From DASTOB01 sp035720425 (GTDB lineage: Bacteria; Chloroflexota; Limnocylindria; Limnocylindrales; CSP1-4), in NCBI GenBank assembly GCA_035720425.1, contig DASTOB010000057.1, forward strand, positions 1 through 39,375: DNA of 39,375 nt, in the 5' to 3' direction. Numbering within the stretch: the stretch's first letter is position 1; each line of letters opens with the position of its first letter. This document shows, piece after piece, positions 31,223 through 39,375 of this stretch. Both the position numbers and the translations under genes were made by a program. The notes under the pieces were generated by a model, which did not search any database, was not told where the DNA came from, and was given only the letters and a program-made list of their open reading frames with translations.

Positions 31223-32496
31223 CGCTCGCCTCCGGGCAGCCGCAGGTGCCGCTCGAGCCCGCGCAGGTGGCGCGCGCGGGCGACGACCGCCAGGCGCAGC
31301 GCGTCGTCATGGAACAGGTCGCCGGCGAGCCGGCGGACCGAGTCGGCGTCGACGGCCGCGATCGCCGCGAGGGCCTCGTCGAGGGTGAGCACGCGGTCGT
31401 GCAGCGCTTCCTGGCCACCGATCCACGACGCCAGGTGGCGCGTGTCGTCCATTCGGAGTTCGAGCCCGCCGGCGAGGTACGTCTTCGTCCGCTCGAGCTC
31501 GTCGTCCGGGACGGGCTCGTCGCGGAGCCTGGCCAACTCGACGAGGATCGCGTCGATCGCGGCCGGCAGCTGCTTCGGGTCGACGCCGGCGCTGATCTCG
31601 AGGACGCCGGAGTCGGCGTATTCGACGAGGCCGGACGAGACGTCGTACGCGAGGCCGAGCTGTTCGCGCACCGACTGGAACAGGCGGCTGCTCATCCCGT
31701 CTCCGAGGACGGCGTTGAGGACCGCCAGGGTCCACGCGTCGGGATGATCGCGCCGGAGTGCCGGAACGCCGAGACCCAGCTGTGCCTGCGTCGTGTCGCG
31801 TCGGCCGACGAGGACGCGGGGCCCGGCCGGAAGCGAGGGCGCGGCAGCGTAGCCCGGCACGATCCCGTTACCGGCGCCGAAGGCGGTCGCCGCGAGGTCG
31901 ACGATCTCGCCGTGCTCGATGTCGCCGGCGACCGCGACGACGGTATTGGCCGGCCGGTACGTTGCCCGCCAGAAGTCGCGAATCGCCGCCTCCGGCAGGG
32001 CCCGGATGCCGGCCTCATCGCCACAGATCTCGCGGCCGAGGGGACCGTCGCCGAACATCGCCTGCTGGAACAGCATCTGGCAGTACTCGGCCGGGTCGTC
32101 GAGGTACGACCGGATCTCCTCGACGATGACGGTTCGCTCGTGGTCGATCTCGGTGGAGTCGAGGATCGGGCGGACGATCAGCTCGCCGAGGACCTCCATC
32201 GCCCGACCCGCCTGGCGGCGCGGGACACGCACCCAGTAGACCGTCGACTCACGGTCGGTCGCCGCATTGAACGAGCCACCGACGCCCTCGATCGCCTCGG
32301 AGATCGCCCGCGTGCTCGGGAAGGCAGCGGTGCCCTTGAACGTGATGTGCTCCATGAAGTGGGCCACGCCCACCTCGCCCGGGCCCTCGAGCCGCGAACC
32401 GGCCAGCACGTAGGCAGCCATCGACACGGACCGTGCGCCCGGGTGCCGGGCACTGATCACGCGCGGTCCGGCGGCTAGCGCGGTCCGGTCGAACAT
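31219..32496 (-). CDS. M16-family zinc metallopeptidase
   Basis: 425 residues, the length of a single M16B subunit (processing-peptidase-like). The inverted zinc motif HFMEH at 46-50 is intact. The third ligand is E126 or E127 in VIVEEIRS, with the usual 76-residue spacing. FKGTAAFPS, GGSFNAATDRESTVYW, YRPANTVVAVAGDI and the C-terminal inactive half (SSRLFQSVREQLGLAYDVSS) also fit. No signal peptide, so cytoplasmic. Members degrade peptides or process precursors; the substrate is unknown. The ATG start has a -10 element at 32505, 8 bases upstream, without a ribosome-binding site. Confidence 0.94.
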   Translation of the reverse strand: MFDRTALAAGPRVISARHPGARSVSMAAYVLAGSRLEGPGEVGVAHFMEHITFKGTAAFPSTRAISEAIEGVGGSFNAATDRESTVYWVRVPRRQAGRAMEVLGELIVRPILDSTEIDHERTVIVEEIRSYLDDPAEYCQMLFQQAMFGDGPLGREICGDEAGIRALPEAAIRDFWRATYRPANTVVAVAGDIEHGEIVDLAATAFGAGNGIVPGYAAAPSLPAGPRVLVGRRDTTQAQLGLGVPALRRDHPDAWTLAVLNAVLGDGMSSRLFQSVREQLGLAYDVSSGLVEYADSGVLEISAGVDPKQLPAAIDAILVELARLRDEPVPDDELERTKTYLAGGLELRMDDTRHLASWIGGQEALHDRVLTLDEALAAIAAVDADSVRRLAGDLFHDDALRLAVVARARHLRGLERHLRLPGGER

Positions 32497-32504
32497 CGCC
32501 CGCG

Positions 32505-32510
32505 ATGGTA
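32505..32510 (-). promoter_or_regulatory. Putative -10 element of the M16 peptidase gene (leaderless)
   Basis: TACCAT on the minus strand ends 8 bases before the ATG at 32496, predicting a 5' leader of about 2 bases. No convincing -35. Confidence 0.45.
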
Positions 32511-32590
32511 GTCGATCAATCGGCCGGCGGCCCGAAGGGCACGCCGGCCGATGGCGATGACCGGTGACGCGACGCCGATGCGATCGCGCC

Positions 32591-33958
32591 CTAGATGTAC
32601 CCGCCGATCCAGTTCTGGAGGAAGTAGACCCCGAACGCGACCGCGACCGCCCACAGGAGCGGGTGGATCTCGGTCAGCTTGCCGCGCACGACCTTGACGA
32701 CGACGTACGTCACGAACGCCGCCCCGATGCCGACGGTGATGCTGAACGTCAGGGGCATGAGGATGAGCCCGAACAGGGCCGGCAACCCTTCCTCGATGTC
32801 ACTGAAGTCGATGTCCTTGACGAGGCTGACCATGAGGAAGCCGACGAACACGAGGACGGGCCCCGTGGCCACGTAGGGAACGAGGACGGCGAGCGGCGTG
32901 AGGAGGATCGCGCCGAGGAACAGGACGCCGGTGACGACGGACGTGAAGCCCGTTCGGCCACCCTCGGCGACGCCGGCGGCGCTCTCGATGTAGCTCGTGT
33001 TCGAGCTGATGCCGGCGGCGCCGCCCACGGCGGCGGCGACCGAGTCGACCAGCAGGATGCGTCCGACGTTCTCCGGCTGGCCGTCTTCGTCGGTCAGGCC
33101 GGCCTGCTCGCTGATCGCGGTCGCCGTGCCCATCGTGTCGAAGAAGTCGGTCAGCATGAAACTGAAGATCGTGAGGACCGCCGCGAGCGTGCCGAGCACG
33201 GTGAACACGTTGCCCAGGTCGAACGCCCCGATGGTCGAGAAGTCCGGCGTCGCGGTGATCGTCTCCGGCAGTTCCTGGATGCCGACGGCAATGGCGACCG
33301 CGGACGTCACGACGATGCTGATGAGCAACGCTCCCGGGATCCGGCGCGCCCACAGGAGGATCGTCAGGACGAGGCCGAGCCAGAACACGAAGTGAGCGGT
33401 CTCGGTCGGAAAGACGAACGTGACGGGCACCGGATTCTCGGCCGACGAGCCGCCCGTCTTGATGATGATCCCGGCATCGATGAAGCCGATGAACAGGATG
33501 AACAGGCCGATCCCCGCGCCGATCGCCCGCTTGAGCGACAGGGGGACCGCCTTCATGATCGCTTCGCGCAGGCCGACCAGGACGAGGATCGTGACGACGA
33601 TGCCCTCGAGGACGATGACGCCCATTGCGCCGGCCGGCGTGAGGCCGTTGGTCAGGACGAGCCCGAACGCGACGGCACCGTTGATGCCGAGGCCTGCGGC
33701 CAGGGCGATCGGGACGTTCGCGACGATGCCCATCGCGAGGGTCATGACTCCGGCGATGAGCGCCGTCGCCGCCGAGGCGGCCGGGATCGGGATCCCCGCC
33801 GCCGCGAGGATGCTGGGGTTCACGAGCAGGATGTAGGCCATGACCATGAACGTGGTCACGCCGGCCTTCACCTCGGTCGCGAGGTTCGTCCCCCGTTCGG
33901 CGAACTTGAAGTACGCGGCGATCGCGCCGCCTGGCGCGGACTGGGCTCCGACTGCCAT
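32591..33958 (-). CDS. AzgA/PbuG-type purine permease
   Basis: 455 residues, 12-14 membrane segments, of the NCS2-related AzgA group that imports adenine, guanine or hypoxanthine with protons. Recognisable features are the N-terminal FKFAERGTNLATEVKAGVTT, FMVMAYILLVNPSIL, ALAAGLGINGAVAF, and around 275-310 FMLTDFFDTMGTATAIS followed later by GISSNTSYIESAAGVAEGGRTG. These are conserved substrate-site regions of the family. An in-frame GTG lies 15 bases upstream, but ATG 33958 is preceded directly by GGAGAGGGAGAGG, so I start there. No purine riboswitch is visible in the upstream 100 bases. Which purine is preferred cannot be told. Confidence 0.9.
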   Translation of the reverse strand: MAVGAQSAPGGAIAAYFKFAERGTNLATEVKAGVTTFMVMAYILLVNPSILAAAGIPIPAASAATALIAGVMTLAMGIVANVPIALAAGLGINGAVAFGLVLTNGLTPAGAMGVIVLEGIVVTILVLVGLREAIMKAVPLSLKRAIGAGIGLFILFIGFIDAGIIIKTGGSSAENPVPVTFVFPTETAHFVFWLGLVLTILLWARRIPGALLISIVVTSAVAIAVGIQELPETITATPDFSTIGAFDLGNVFTVLGTLAAVLTIFSFMLTDFFDTMGTATAISEQAGLTDEDGQPENVGRILLVDSVAAAVGGAAGISSNTSYIESAAGVAEGGRTGFTSVVTGVLFLGAILLTPLAVLVPYVATGPVLVFVGFLMVSLVKDIDFSDIEEGLPALFGLILMPLTFSITVGIGAAFVTYVVVKVVRGKLTEIHPLLWAVAVAFGVYFLQNWIGGYI

Positions 33959-34028
33959 CCTCTCCCTCTCCACCTGTCGACGCGCCGAATGCCGGGCGGC
34001 TCGGTCCGCGCCGGGGACGCCTGGGCCA

Positions 34029-34057
34029 CGACCCGGACCGCCCTCACGGCCGGGTCG
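34029..34057. terminator. Inverted repeat between hypothetical gene and purine permease
   Basis: CGACCCGG (34029-34036) and CCGGGTCG (34050-34057) form a perfect 8-bp stem with additional GC pairs possible in the loop. It lies 6 bases after the stop of the minus-strand hypothetical gene and 70 bases before the permease start. No U-run, so a Rho-independent role is uncertain. Confidence 0.4.
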
Positions 34058-34062
34058 ATCGC

Positions 34063-34518
34063 TTAGATCCCCCGCTCCCTCCCCTGCTCTGCCTCGCCGG
34101 TGTCGAGGCCGAGCAGCTCCATCTGGACGTATCCGCTCGTGTCGAATGCGAGCTGGCGTGGCTCGAACGGCGAGCCGCCGTCGGCCGGGCCGATCGGGGC
34201 GAACTCGATGACGACCCGCTCGTCCGCCTGGACGAGGGCGTACACGAGCAGCTGATCCGGCCGGGTCTCGAACTCGAGGTGCTCGAACGAGTCGATGTTG
34301 AGCGTGATCGACAGGGGCGTGAAGAAGGTCGACACGTCCGGCTGATCGGTCACGATCCGCTCGACCCAGCCGGTGCCGTGGGCGACGAGGTCGCGGCCGC
34401 GGACGTAGCGATAGCTGACCGTCTGCTTGAGGAGCGGCCGCAGCAGGTGGAGCATGTCCTGCCGGCTTGATACGACGCCCTGGTTGACGAAGAACTTCGC
34501 GGGCGAGTCGGTCGGCAC
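34063..34518 (-). CDS. Conserved-looking hypothetical protein
   Basis: 151 residues from GTG 34518, which has AAGGAGCG 5-8 bases upstream. No family recognised. The sequence is soluble and beta-rich with alternating hydrophobics (TFFTPLSITLNIDSFEHLEF, then DQLLVYALVQADERVVIEFAP) and no signal peptide or cysteine. The N-terminus (KFFVNQGVVSSRQDMLHLLR) may form a helix. A -10-like TACCAT on the minus strand at 34565-34570 would give a ~40-base leader. The longer frame upstream is antisense to coaX. Divergent from coaX; function unknown. Confidence 0.65.
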   Translation of the reverse strand: MPTDSPAKFFVNQGVVSSRQDMLHLLRPLLKQTVSYRYVRGRDLVAHGTGWVERIVTDQPDVSTFFTPLSITLNIDSFEHLEFETRPDQLLVYALVQADERVVIEFAPIGPADGGSPFEPRQLAFDTSGYVQMELLGLDTGEAEQGRERGI

Positions 34519-34564
34519 AAGCGCTCCTTGGCAGGCTGCTCGGGGACTGGGCGCGACGTCGCAG

Positions 34565-34570
34565 ATGGTA
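34565..34570 (-). promoter_or_regulatory. Putative -10 element for the 34518 gene
   Basis: TACCAT on the minus strand lies 47 bases upstream of the GTG at 34518, predicting a short leader that includes the ribosome-binding site. Back-to-back with the coaX -10 element. Confidence 0.4.
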
Positions 34571-34604
34571 CCGCAGCCGGCGGGGCGATCGAGGGGTCGA
34601 CGCG

Positions 34605-34610
34605 TATCAT
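34605..34610 (+). promoter_or_regulatory. Putative -10 element of coaX (leaderless)
   Basis: TATCAT ends 8 bases before the ATG at 34618, so transcription would start at or one base before the start codon. No ribosome-binding site is present. Confidence 0.55.
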
Positions 34611-34617
34611 CACGGCC

Positions 34618-35430
34618 ATGCTGCTCGCGGTCGATATCGGCAATACGAACGTGACGACCGGCCTCGTCCGGTCCGGCTCTCTCGTCGCGACGCGGCGCGC
34701 GGGTACGCACGCACGGGCGACCGCCGACGAGCTGGACGTGCTCCTTGACGGGCTGCTCCGCCTCGACGACGTGACCTTCGCCGACGTCAGCGCGATCGCC
34801 TGCGCATCGGTCGTTCCGGCCCTCACCGCGTCGCTCGAGGCGATCGCCGAGCGCCGCGAGCGACCGCTCCTCGTGGCGGCCGCCGGCACGATCCCGATCG
34901 CCGTCCGGGTCGATCGACCCGGCGAGGTCGGCGCTGACCGGCTCGTCAATGCCCTCGCCGCCCAGCGGCTCTATGGAGCGCCGGCGGTCGTCGTCGACTT
35001 CGGTACGGCGACGACGCTCGACTGCGTGGCGGCGGACGGGGCCTACGTCGGCGGAGCGATCGCGCCGGGCCTCGAGCTGGGCCTCGAGGCACTCGCCGCG
35101 CGGACGGCCAAGCTGCCGCGGATCGAGCTGCGCACCCCGGACCGGGCGATCGGCCGCGACACCGTCACGGCGATGCAGTCGGGAACGATCTTCGGCTACC
35201 AGGCACTCGCGTCCGGCCTGCTCGCCCGGGTTCGCCGTGAGCTCGCCGAGATGGCCGACGTCGACCGGTCCGACGTTCGGGCGATCCTGACCGGCGGGCT
35301 GTCGGCGGCGCCGTGGGCCCGGGGCATCGAGGGCGTCGACGCGATCGACCCGGACCTCACCCTCAAGGGCCTGGCCATCCTCCATGCCGAGGTGTCCGGC
35401 GGGGAGCGGCTCGAGCTGGGCCTGCCGTGA
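34618..35430 (+). CDS. coaX: Type III pantothenate kinase
   Basis: 270 residues. Phosphorylates pantothenate, the first step of CoA synthesis. Type III enzymes belong to the ASKHA fold, are not feedback-inhibited by CoA, and need a monovalent cation. The phosphate-1 motif is AVDIGNTN with D6, pantothenate binding GADRLVNALAA at 105-115, and DFGTATTLD at 127-135. Downstream VGGAIAPGLELGLEALAARTAKLP and GTIFGYQA complete the family. The upstream ATG at 34528 is rejected because the residues before MLLAVDIGNT are not protein-like and a -10 element lies in them. The stop overlaps coaBC by 4 bases. Confidence 0.96.
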   Translation: MLLAVDIGNTNVTTGLVRSGSLVATRRAGTHARATADELDVLLDGLLRLDDVTFADVSAIACASVVPALTASLEAIAERRERPLLVAAAGTIPIAVRVDRPGEVGADRLVNALAAQRLYGAPAVVVDFGTATTLDCVAADGAYVGGAIAPGLELGLEALAARTAKLPRIELRTPDRAIGRDTVTAMQSGTIFGYQALASGLLARVRRELAEMADVDRSDVRAILTGGLSAAPWARGIEGVDAIDPDLTLKGLAILHAEVSGGERLELGLP

Positions 35431-36749
35431 GCACGGCCGCGGAGCCGCCGGTCGGGCGCCTCGCCGGCCGGCTCGTGGCGCTCGGCGTCACCGGCTCGAT
35501 CAGTGCCTACAAGTCGGTCGAACTGCTCCGTCTCCTCACGGCCGAAGGGGCCGACGTCGTCGCGCTGCTCACCCCGTCCGCGACACGCTTCGTCGCCCCG
35601 CTGTCGCTCGAGGCGCTCAGTCGCCGTGCCGTTGAATCGGACGTGCTCGCACTCATGCCGGACGGGCGGATCGGCCATGTCGTCGTGGCCGACACGGCGG
35701 ACGCGGTCGTCGTCGCCCCGGCCACGGCGCACTGGCTCGGCGCGATGGCCAACGGCCTCGCCGCGGACGTCGTGACGGCAACGTGTCTCGCGACGACCGC
35801 CCCGGTCGTCGTCGCCCCGGCCATGGACGGCGAGATGTACGCGCACCCGGCGACCCAGGCGAACGTGCGGCGCCTGCGCGACGAGTTCGGCTACGCGATC
35901 GTCGGGCCCCAGAGCGGGCCGCTCGCGTCGGGGGCGGTCGGCGTGGGGCGGCTGGCGGACCTGCCGCGGATCGTCGACGCGGTCGTCGCGGCGGTCGGGG
36001 CGCGCCCCATCCGCCAACCGAACGACACCGCCCGGCCACCGGTCGTGGCGGCGCCGCGCGAAGCGGACCTCGCCGGGCGGCGAATCGTCGTGTCGGCCGG
36101 GGGAACGCAGGAAGCGATCGACCCGGTCCGGTTCATCGGCAACCGATCGAGTGGCCGGATGGGCGTCGCGATCGCCCGCGCCGCGCTCGACCGCGGGGCG
36201 ACGGTCACGCTCGTGGCGGGAGCGATGTCGGTCGACGCCCCGGCGGGCGCCGACGTCGTCCACGTGGAGTCCACGGCGGACCTCCGCACCGCCGTGCTCG
36301 AGGCCCTCCCGCGCGCCGACGCGCTGATCATGGCGGCCGCCGTGGCCGACTTCCGGCCGCGGCGTGCCGCCCCTCACAAGCTCGCGCGCGGCGACGGGCT
36401 CGTGCTCGAGCTCGAGCCGACGGAGGATGTCCTCGCCGAGGCCGCGCGGACGGCGGTGAGCCTCGAACCACGCCCGATCCTCGTCGGATTCGCCGCCGAG
36501 GCCGGGTCGCTCGAGCGGGCACCGGACAAGCTCCGCCGCAAGGGGGTCGACCTGCTTGTCGGCAACGACGTGACCGAACCGGGATCCGGCTTCGGGACCG
36601 ACACGAACCGGGTGACGATCTTCGACCGCGACGGGGGGGCCGACGCGCTGCCGCTCCTGTCGAAGCGCGACGTCGCCGATCGGCTGCTCGATCGCGTCAC
36701 CCGGGCGCTGGACGAGCGGGACGCCGCCGCGCAGACTGTGGCTCGATGA
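35427..36749 (+). CDS. coaBC: Bifunctional phosphopantothenoylcysteine decarboxylase / synthetase
   Basis: 440 residues from a GTG overlapping the coaX stop. Residues ~10-195 are the FMN-dependent CoaC decarboxylase (GVTGSISAYKSVELLR, catalytic H84 in RIGHVVV). Residues ~215-435 are CoaB, which joins cysteine to 4'-phosphopantothenate using CTP: VSAGGTQEAIDPVRFIGNRS, SSGRMG, AAVADFRP and DKLRRKGVDLLVGNDV. The CoaC motifs differ from the E. coli pattern: PATAH (98-102) for PATAN, PAMDGEMY for PxMNxxMW, and LASG (166-169) where the flap cysteine is usual. Some actinobacterial CoaBC proteins, as I remember them, have comparable changes, so activity is probably retained. Operon with coaX, panB and panC. 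Confidence 0.95.
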   Translation: MSTAAEPPVGRLAGRLVALGVTGSISAYKSVELLRLLTAEGADVVALLTPSATRFVAPLSLEALSRRAVESDVLALMPDGRIGHVVVADTADAVVVAPATAHWLGAMANGLAADVVTATCLATTAPVVVAPAMDGEMYAHPATQANVRRLRDEFGYAIVGPQSGPLASGAVGVGRLADLPRIVDAVVAAVGARPIRQPNDTARPPVVAAPREADLAGRRIVVSAGGTQEAIDPVRFIGNRSSGRMGVAIARAALDRGATVTLVAGAMSVDAPAGADVVHVESTADLRTAVLEALPRADALIMAAAVADFRPRRAAPHKLARGDGLVLELEPTEDVLAEAARTAVSLEPRPILVGFAAEAGSLERAPDKLRRKGVDLLVGNDVTEPGSGFGTDTNRVTIFDRDGGADALPLLSKRDVADRLLDRVTRALDERDAAAQTVAR

Positions 36750-37663
36750 GCACCCAGCCGGAGACCGTTCGCCGCCTGACCGTCGTCGACGTCGCAAAGG
36801 TGCACGCCGACGGGCAGCGAATCGCGATGCTCACCGCGTACGATGCGCCGACGGCGCGCCTGCTCGACGAGGCGGGGATCCCGATCATCCTCGTCGGGGA
36901 CTCCGTCGGGCGGGCGATGCTCGGCTACGACGGCGAGCTGCGCGTGACGATGGCGGACATGCTCCATCACACTGCGGCGGTCACGCGCGGAGCGCGGCGC
37001 GCCCTCATCGTCGCGGACATGCCGTTCCTGTCCTACGCGACACCGGACGAGGCGGTGGCCAACGCCGGCCGCTTCCTTCGCGAGGCCGGTGCCCAGGCGG
37101 TCAAGATCGAGGGCGGCACGCGGAGCGCGCGGGTCATCGAGACGCTCGTTCGGGCCGGGATCCCGGTCATGGGCCACATCGGGCTGACCCCGCAGGCGAT
37201 CAACGCGATCGGCAAGGTTCGCGTGCAGGGCAAGACACGCGACCAGGCCCGGGCGCTCCTCGCCGATTCCCTGGCGGTCCAGGAGGCCGGCGCGTTCTCG
37301 ATCGTCCTCGAGCTGGTCCCCGAGCAGCTGGCCCGGTCGATCACCGAGCGCCTCCGGATCCCGACCATCGGGATCGGCGCCGGGGCCGGATGCAGCGGCC
37401 AGGTCCAGGTCGTGACCGACCTGCTCGGTCTCGACGACTGGCAGCCGAAGCACGCCCGGCCGTACGCGAACCTGCGGGCGACGATCCTCGAGGCGGCCCG
37501 CGCGTACGCCGCGGACGTGGCGGCGGGCACGTTTCCCGGCCCGGACGAGACGGTCCGGATGGACGACACGGTGCTCGACGAGGTGCTCGGGCGGTCCGCG
37601 CTCGATCGCGACGGCACCGGCGTCGACGCTCCGGCCGGGATCCCGCTCGACCGCGATCTCTGA
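36746..37663 (+). CDS. panB: Ketopantoate hydroxymethyltransferase
   Basis: 305 residues. Converts 2-oxoisovalerate and methylene-tetrahydrofolate to ketopantoate, the first pantothenate step. The TIM barrel shows MLTAYDAPTARLLDEAGI, LVGDSVG with metal ligand D52, VADMPFLSY with D91, AVKIEGG with K120 and E122, GHIGLTPQA, a catalytic glutamate in IVLELVPEQLA, and GIGAGAGCSGQVQV. Start ATG overlaps the coaBC stop (ATGA). The last ~25 residues extend past the family core. Same transcription unit as coaX-coaBC. Confidence 0.96.
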   Translation: MSTQPETVRRLTVVDVAKVHADGQRIAMLTAYDAPTARLLDEAGIPIILVGDSVGRAMLGYDGELRVTMADMLHHTAAVTRGARRALIVADMPFLSYATPDEAVANAGRFLREAGAQAVKIEGGTRSARVIETLVRAGIPVMGHIGLTPQAINAIGKVRVQGKTRDQARALLADSLAVQEAGAFSIVLELVPEQLARSITERLRIPTIGIGAGAGCSGQVQVVTDLLGLDDWQPKHARPYANLRATILEAARAYAADVAAGTFPGPDETVRMDDTVLDEVLGRSALDRDGTGVDAPAGIPLDRDL

Positions 37664-37696
37664 TCCCCGGGCGATTGGCGTCGCGGAGGTCCGCCC

Positions 37697-38533
37697 GTGA
37701 CTGAGGTTGCCCGGACGCGGGCGGAGCTCCGGGCGGCGCTCGCCGCGGCCCCACGACCGATTGGCCTCGTCCCGACGATGGGCTGGCTCCACGCGGGCCA
37801 TCGGGCGCTCATGGCGCGGGCCCGCGACGACAACGCGACGACCGTCGTGACGATCTTCGTCAACCCGCGCCAGTTCAACGAGGCGGCCGACTACACGCGC
37901 TACCCGCGCGACGAGCCGCGCGACCTCGCGGTCTGCCGCGAGGAGCGGGTCGACCTCGTGTGGGCCCCACCGGTCGACGAGGTCTATCCGCCCGGCTTCG
38001 ACACGCACGTGTCCGTGGGTGCCGTCGCGCAACCGCTCGAAGGGGCCGCCCGACCTGGGCACTTCGACGGCGTGGCGACGGTCGTGGCGATCCTGTTCAA
38101 CGTCGTCGGCGCGGAGCGGGCCTACTTCGGCCAGAAGGACGCCCAGCAGGTCATGGTCATCCGGCACATGGCCCGCGACCTCGCGATCCCCACCGAGGTG
38201 ATCGCCTGCCCGACGGTCCGCGAGGCGGACGGGCTCGCGCTCTCGTCGCGCAACGTCCACCTCGCGCCGGCCGAGCGCGCGGCGGCGCCGGTCCTGCGGC
38301 GCGCCCTCGTCGGCGCGCGCGCGCGATGGACCGCCGGCGAGCGATCGGCCGAGGCGCTCCGCGCGGTCATGCGCGACACGCTCGCGGCGGAGCCGCTCGC
38401 GTCGGTCGAGTACGTGTCGGTCGCGGACGGCGGGACGCTCGCCGAACTCGAGCAGATCGAGGGTCCCGCGCTGCTGTCGCTCGCCGTCCGATTGGGCACC
38501 ACGCGGCTCATCGACAACGAGCCGCTGCCCTGA
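37697..38533 (+). CDS. panC: Pantothenate synthetase
   Basis: 278 residues. ATP-dependent condensation of pantoate with beta-alanine to give pantothenate. GLVPTMGWLHAGH holds the HIGH-type motif HAGH at 32-35. FVNPRQFNEAADYTRYPR, VGAERAYFGQKDAQQ, and CPTVREADGLALSSRN (the KMSKS-like region) are all present. GTG 37697 follows GGAGG at suitable spacing, 33 bases after panB. No ketopantoate reductase (panE) or aspartate decarboxylase (panD) is in the window, so pantoate and beta-alanine supply must be encoded elsewhere. Confidence 0.97.
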   Translation: MTEVARTRAELRAALAAAPRPIGLVPTMGWLHAGHRALMARARDDNATTVVTIFVNPRQFNEAADYTRYPRDEPRDLAVCREERVDLVWAPPVDEVYPPGFDTHVSVGAVAQPLEGAARPGHFDGVATVVAILFNVVGAERAYFGQKDAQQVMVIRHMARDLAIPTEVIACPTVREADGLALSSRNVHLAPAERAAAPVLRRALVGARARWTAGERSAEALRAVMRDTLAAEPLASVEYVSVADGGTLAELEQIEGPALLSLAVRLGTTRLIDNEPLP

Positions 38534-38546
38534 CGGCCCGGAGCCG

Positions 38547-38575
38547 CGGCGGGTTTCGCGCGCGGCGCGCCGCCG
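38547..38575. terminator. GC-only hairpin between convergent panC and DRTGG gene
   Basis: CGGCG (38547-38551) pairs with CGCCG (38571-38575), and an inner GCGCG-CGG-CGCGC stem lies between. It occupies the 43-base gap between two convergent stops, so a bidirectional termination role is plausible, but neither side has a T-tract. Confidence 0.35.
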
Positions 38576-38576
38576 T

Positions 38577-39375
38577 TCAGGCGTAGGCGGGGCGCGCGAC
38601 CGCCAGGATGCGCTCGATGTCGAGGTGCTCGGCGACGAGCGACTTGATGAGTTCGATCTTCTCTCGATCCGCCGGGTGGGTCTTGACGAGCAGGTCGTGG
38701 ACCTCCGAGGCGACCGAGTACGTGTCCTCCGGCACGAGCGTGGCGAAGATGCCGGCCTCGCGGATCGCGGCCAGGACGGACTCGCGCGGCCGATAGCCGC
38801 CGGTCAGGACGAGCCCGATGGCCGCCCCCTCGTGACCGGTGACCGCGGCCGTCCGCTCGTTCGTCGCCTCGGCCGCGACGGCGGCGATCCGGGCGGCCTC
38901 GGCGGCGGTCGCATGGGGCAGGCGCCTGGCGAGGTGGGCCGTCGTGATCGTGAGGATCACGTCCTCGCGGTCGCCGGGCACGATGACGAGCGTGCCGGGC
39001 CCCACGCGATCGAGCATGTGGCCGGGCTCCATGGCGCCGATGGCGACGTCGTCGATGACCCGGTCGAGGTCGGGACCAGGGTGGAGCGTCTCTCCACGGA
39101 CGCCCTCGAGGATCATCCCGAGGGTGGGGTTCGACAGGATCGGGCGGACAGGGAGGACGCCGAGCAGCGGGATGCCGTAGGGCGCGAGCCCGCGCTCGAG
39201 GACGGTGGCGAGGCCGGGCTGGGCGGCGAGATCAACCTTGTTGACGATCGCCCCGGCGACCGGCACGCCCGCGCTCTCGAACAGCGAGGCGTTGAGCACG
39301 ATCTCGTCGATCGGCCGCCCGACGCCGCCCTCGCTGACGATGACCGCCGGCGCGTCGAGGAGGGCCGCCACCCGG
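38577..39375 (-). CDS. DRTGG-domain / phosphotransacetylase-N-like protein, 5' end cut by window
   Basis: At least 264 residues; the frame is open to the right edge, and the P-loop expected at the N-terminus of this family is outside the window. The visible part begins inside a BioD/CobQ-like AAA_26 domain (ALLDAPAVIVSEGGVGRPID, VAGAIVNKVDLA, GIPLLGVLPVRPILSNPTLG). A DRTGG domain follows (MLDRVGPGTLVIVPGDREDV) with a probable ligand-binding core (GLVLTGGYRPRESVLAAIRE, EDTYSVASEV). This pair occurs at the N-terminus of some phosphate acetyltransferases and in stand-alone proteins that may sense a metabolite. No PTA catalytic domain is present. Function unknown. Confidence 0.8.
   Translation of the reverse strand, partial: RVAALLDAPAVIVSEGGVGRPIDEIVLNASLFESAGVPVAGAIVNKVDLAAQPGLATVLERGLAPYGIPLLGVLPVRPILSNPTLGMILEGVRGETLHPGPDLDRVIDDVAIGAMEPGHMLDRVGPGTLVIVPGDREDVILTITTAHLARRLPHATAAEAARIAAVAAEATNERTAAVTGHEGAAIGLVLTGGYRPRESVLAAIREAGIFATLVPEDTYSVASEVHDLLVKTHPADREKIELIKSLVAEHLDIERILAVARPAYA

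Noticed and set aside
33959..34062. Possible purine riboswitch ahead of the purine permease
   Set aside because: None of the conserved purine aptamer loop sequences are present; only a GC-rich inverted repeat is seen.
34528..34617. Earlier in-frame start of coaX
   Set aside because: The extra 30 residues precede the conserved AVDIGNTN start of the family and overlap the -10 element.

Overview
This is a very GC-rich, gene-dense bacterial window. GTG starts and 4-bp start/stop overlaps are common, and five genes look leaderless. Gene content suggests a Chloroflexota-like bacterium, possibly of the Limnocylindria type, or an actinobacterium-like lineage. The clues are fused aroK-aroB, class I (archaeal-type) LysRS, a K+-independent membrane pyrophosphatase, a T-box in a high-GC genome, and coaX-coaBC-panB-panC. 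This placement is inference; no rRNA is present.

Left part (1-4249, plus strand): the distal shikimate pathway, with a 5'-truncated aroC, an aroKB fusion, type II dehydroquinase and chorismate mutase, then a glutamyl-Q-tRNA(Asp) synthetase-like gene without a standard start codon. The first ~136 bases are an inverted, diverged piece of a second aroC that replaces the true aroC 5' end. This is a chimeric junction or an unusual rearrangement. A small exported or anchored protein and an MFS exporter follow (4512-6270).

Tryptophan operon (14489 down to 6280, minus strand): a sigma70-type promoter, a tRNA-Trp T-box leader, then trpE, trpG, trpD, a three-domain trpC-trpF-trpB fusion, trpA, and a HicB/DinB-like protein of unknown role. 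The core genes are joined by 4-bp overlaps. With the left part, the window encodes the steps from 3-dehydroquinate synthase through chorismate to tryptophan, plus the branch to prephenate.

Middle (14501-27598): a cell-surface protein with four cadherin/Ig-like repeats; a membrane GGDEF/HD-GYP protein with altered signature motifs; tRNA-Ser(UGA) convergent with serS; greA-lysS-serS preceded by a strong promoter and an early terminator-like hairpin; a secreted protein; argR and uppP; an H+-pumping pyrophosphatase; and signal peptidase I.

Right (27595-39375): two membrane proteins, one clearly related to complex I antiporter-type subunits but with its key lysines replaced; ndk; a TPR-like protein; an M16 peptidase; a purine permease; a conserved hypothetical; the pantothenate/CoA operon coaX-coaBC-panB-panC; and the end of a DRTGG-domain ATPase-like gene cut by the window edge.

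Most of the window is housekeeping. I see no phage, transposon, CRISPR or defence island. The most notable items are the trpCFB fusion under T-box control, the greA leader attenuator, the leaderless promoter pattern, the degenerate NuoN-like module and the aroC inversion junction.
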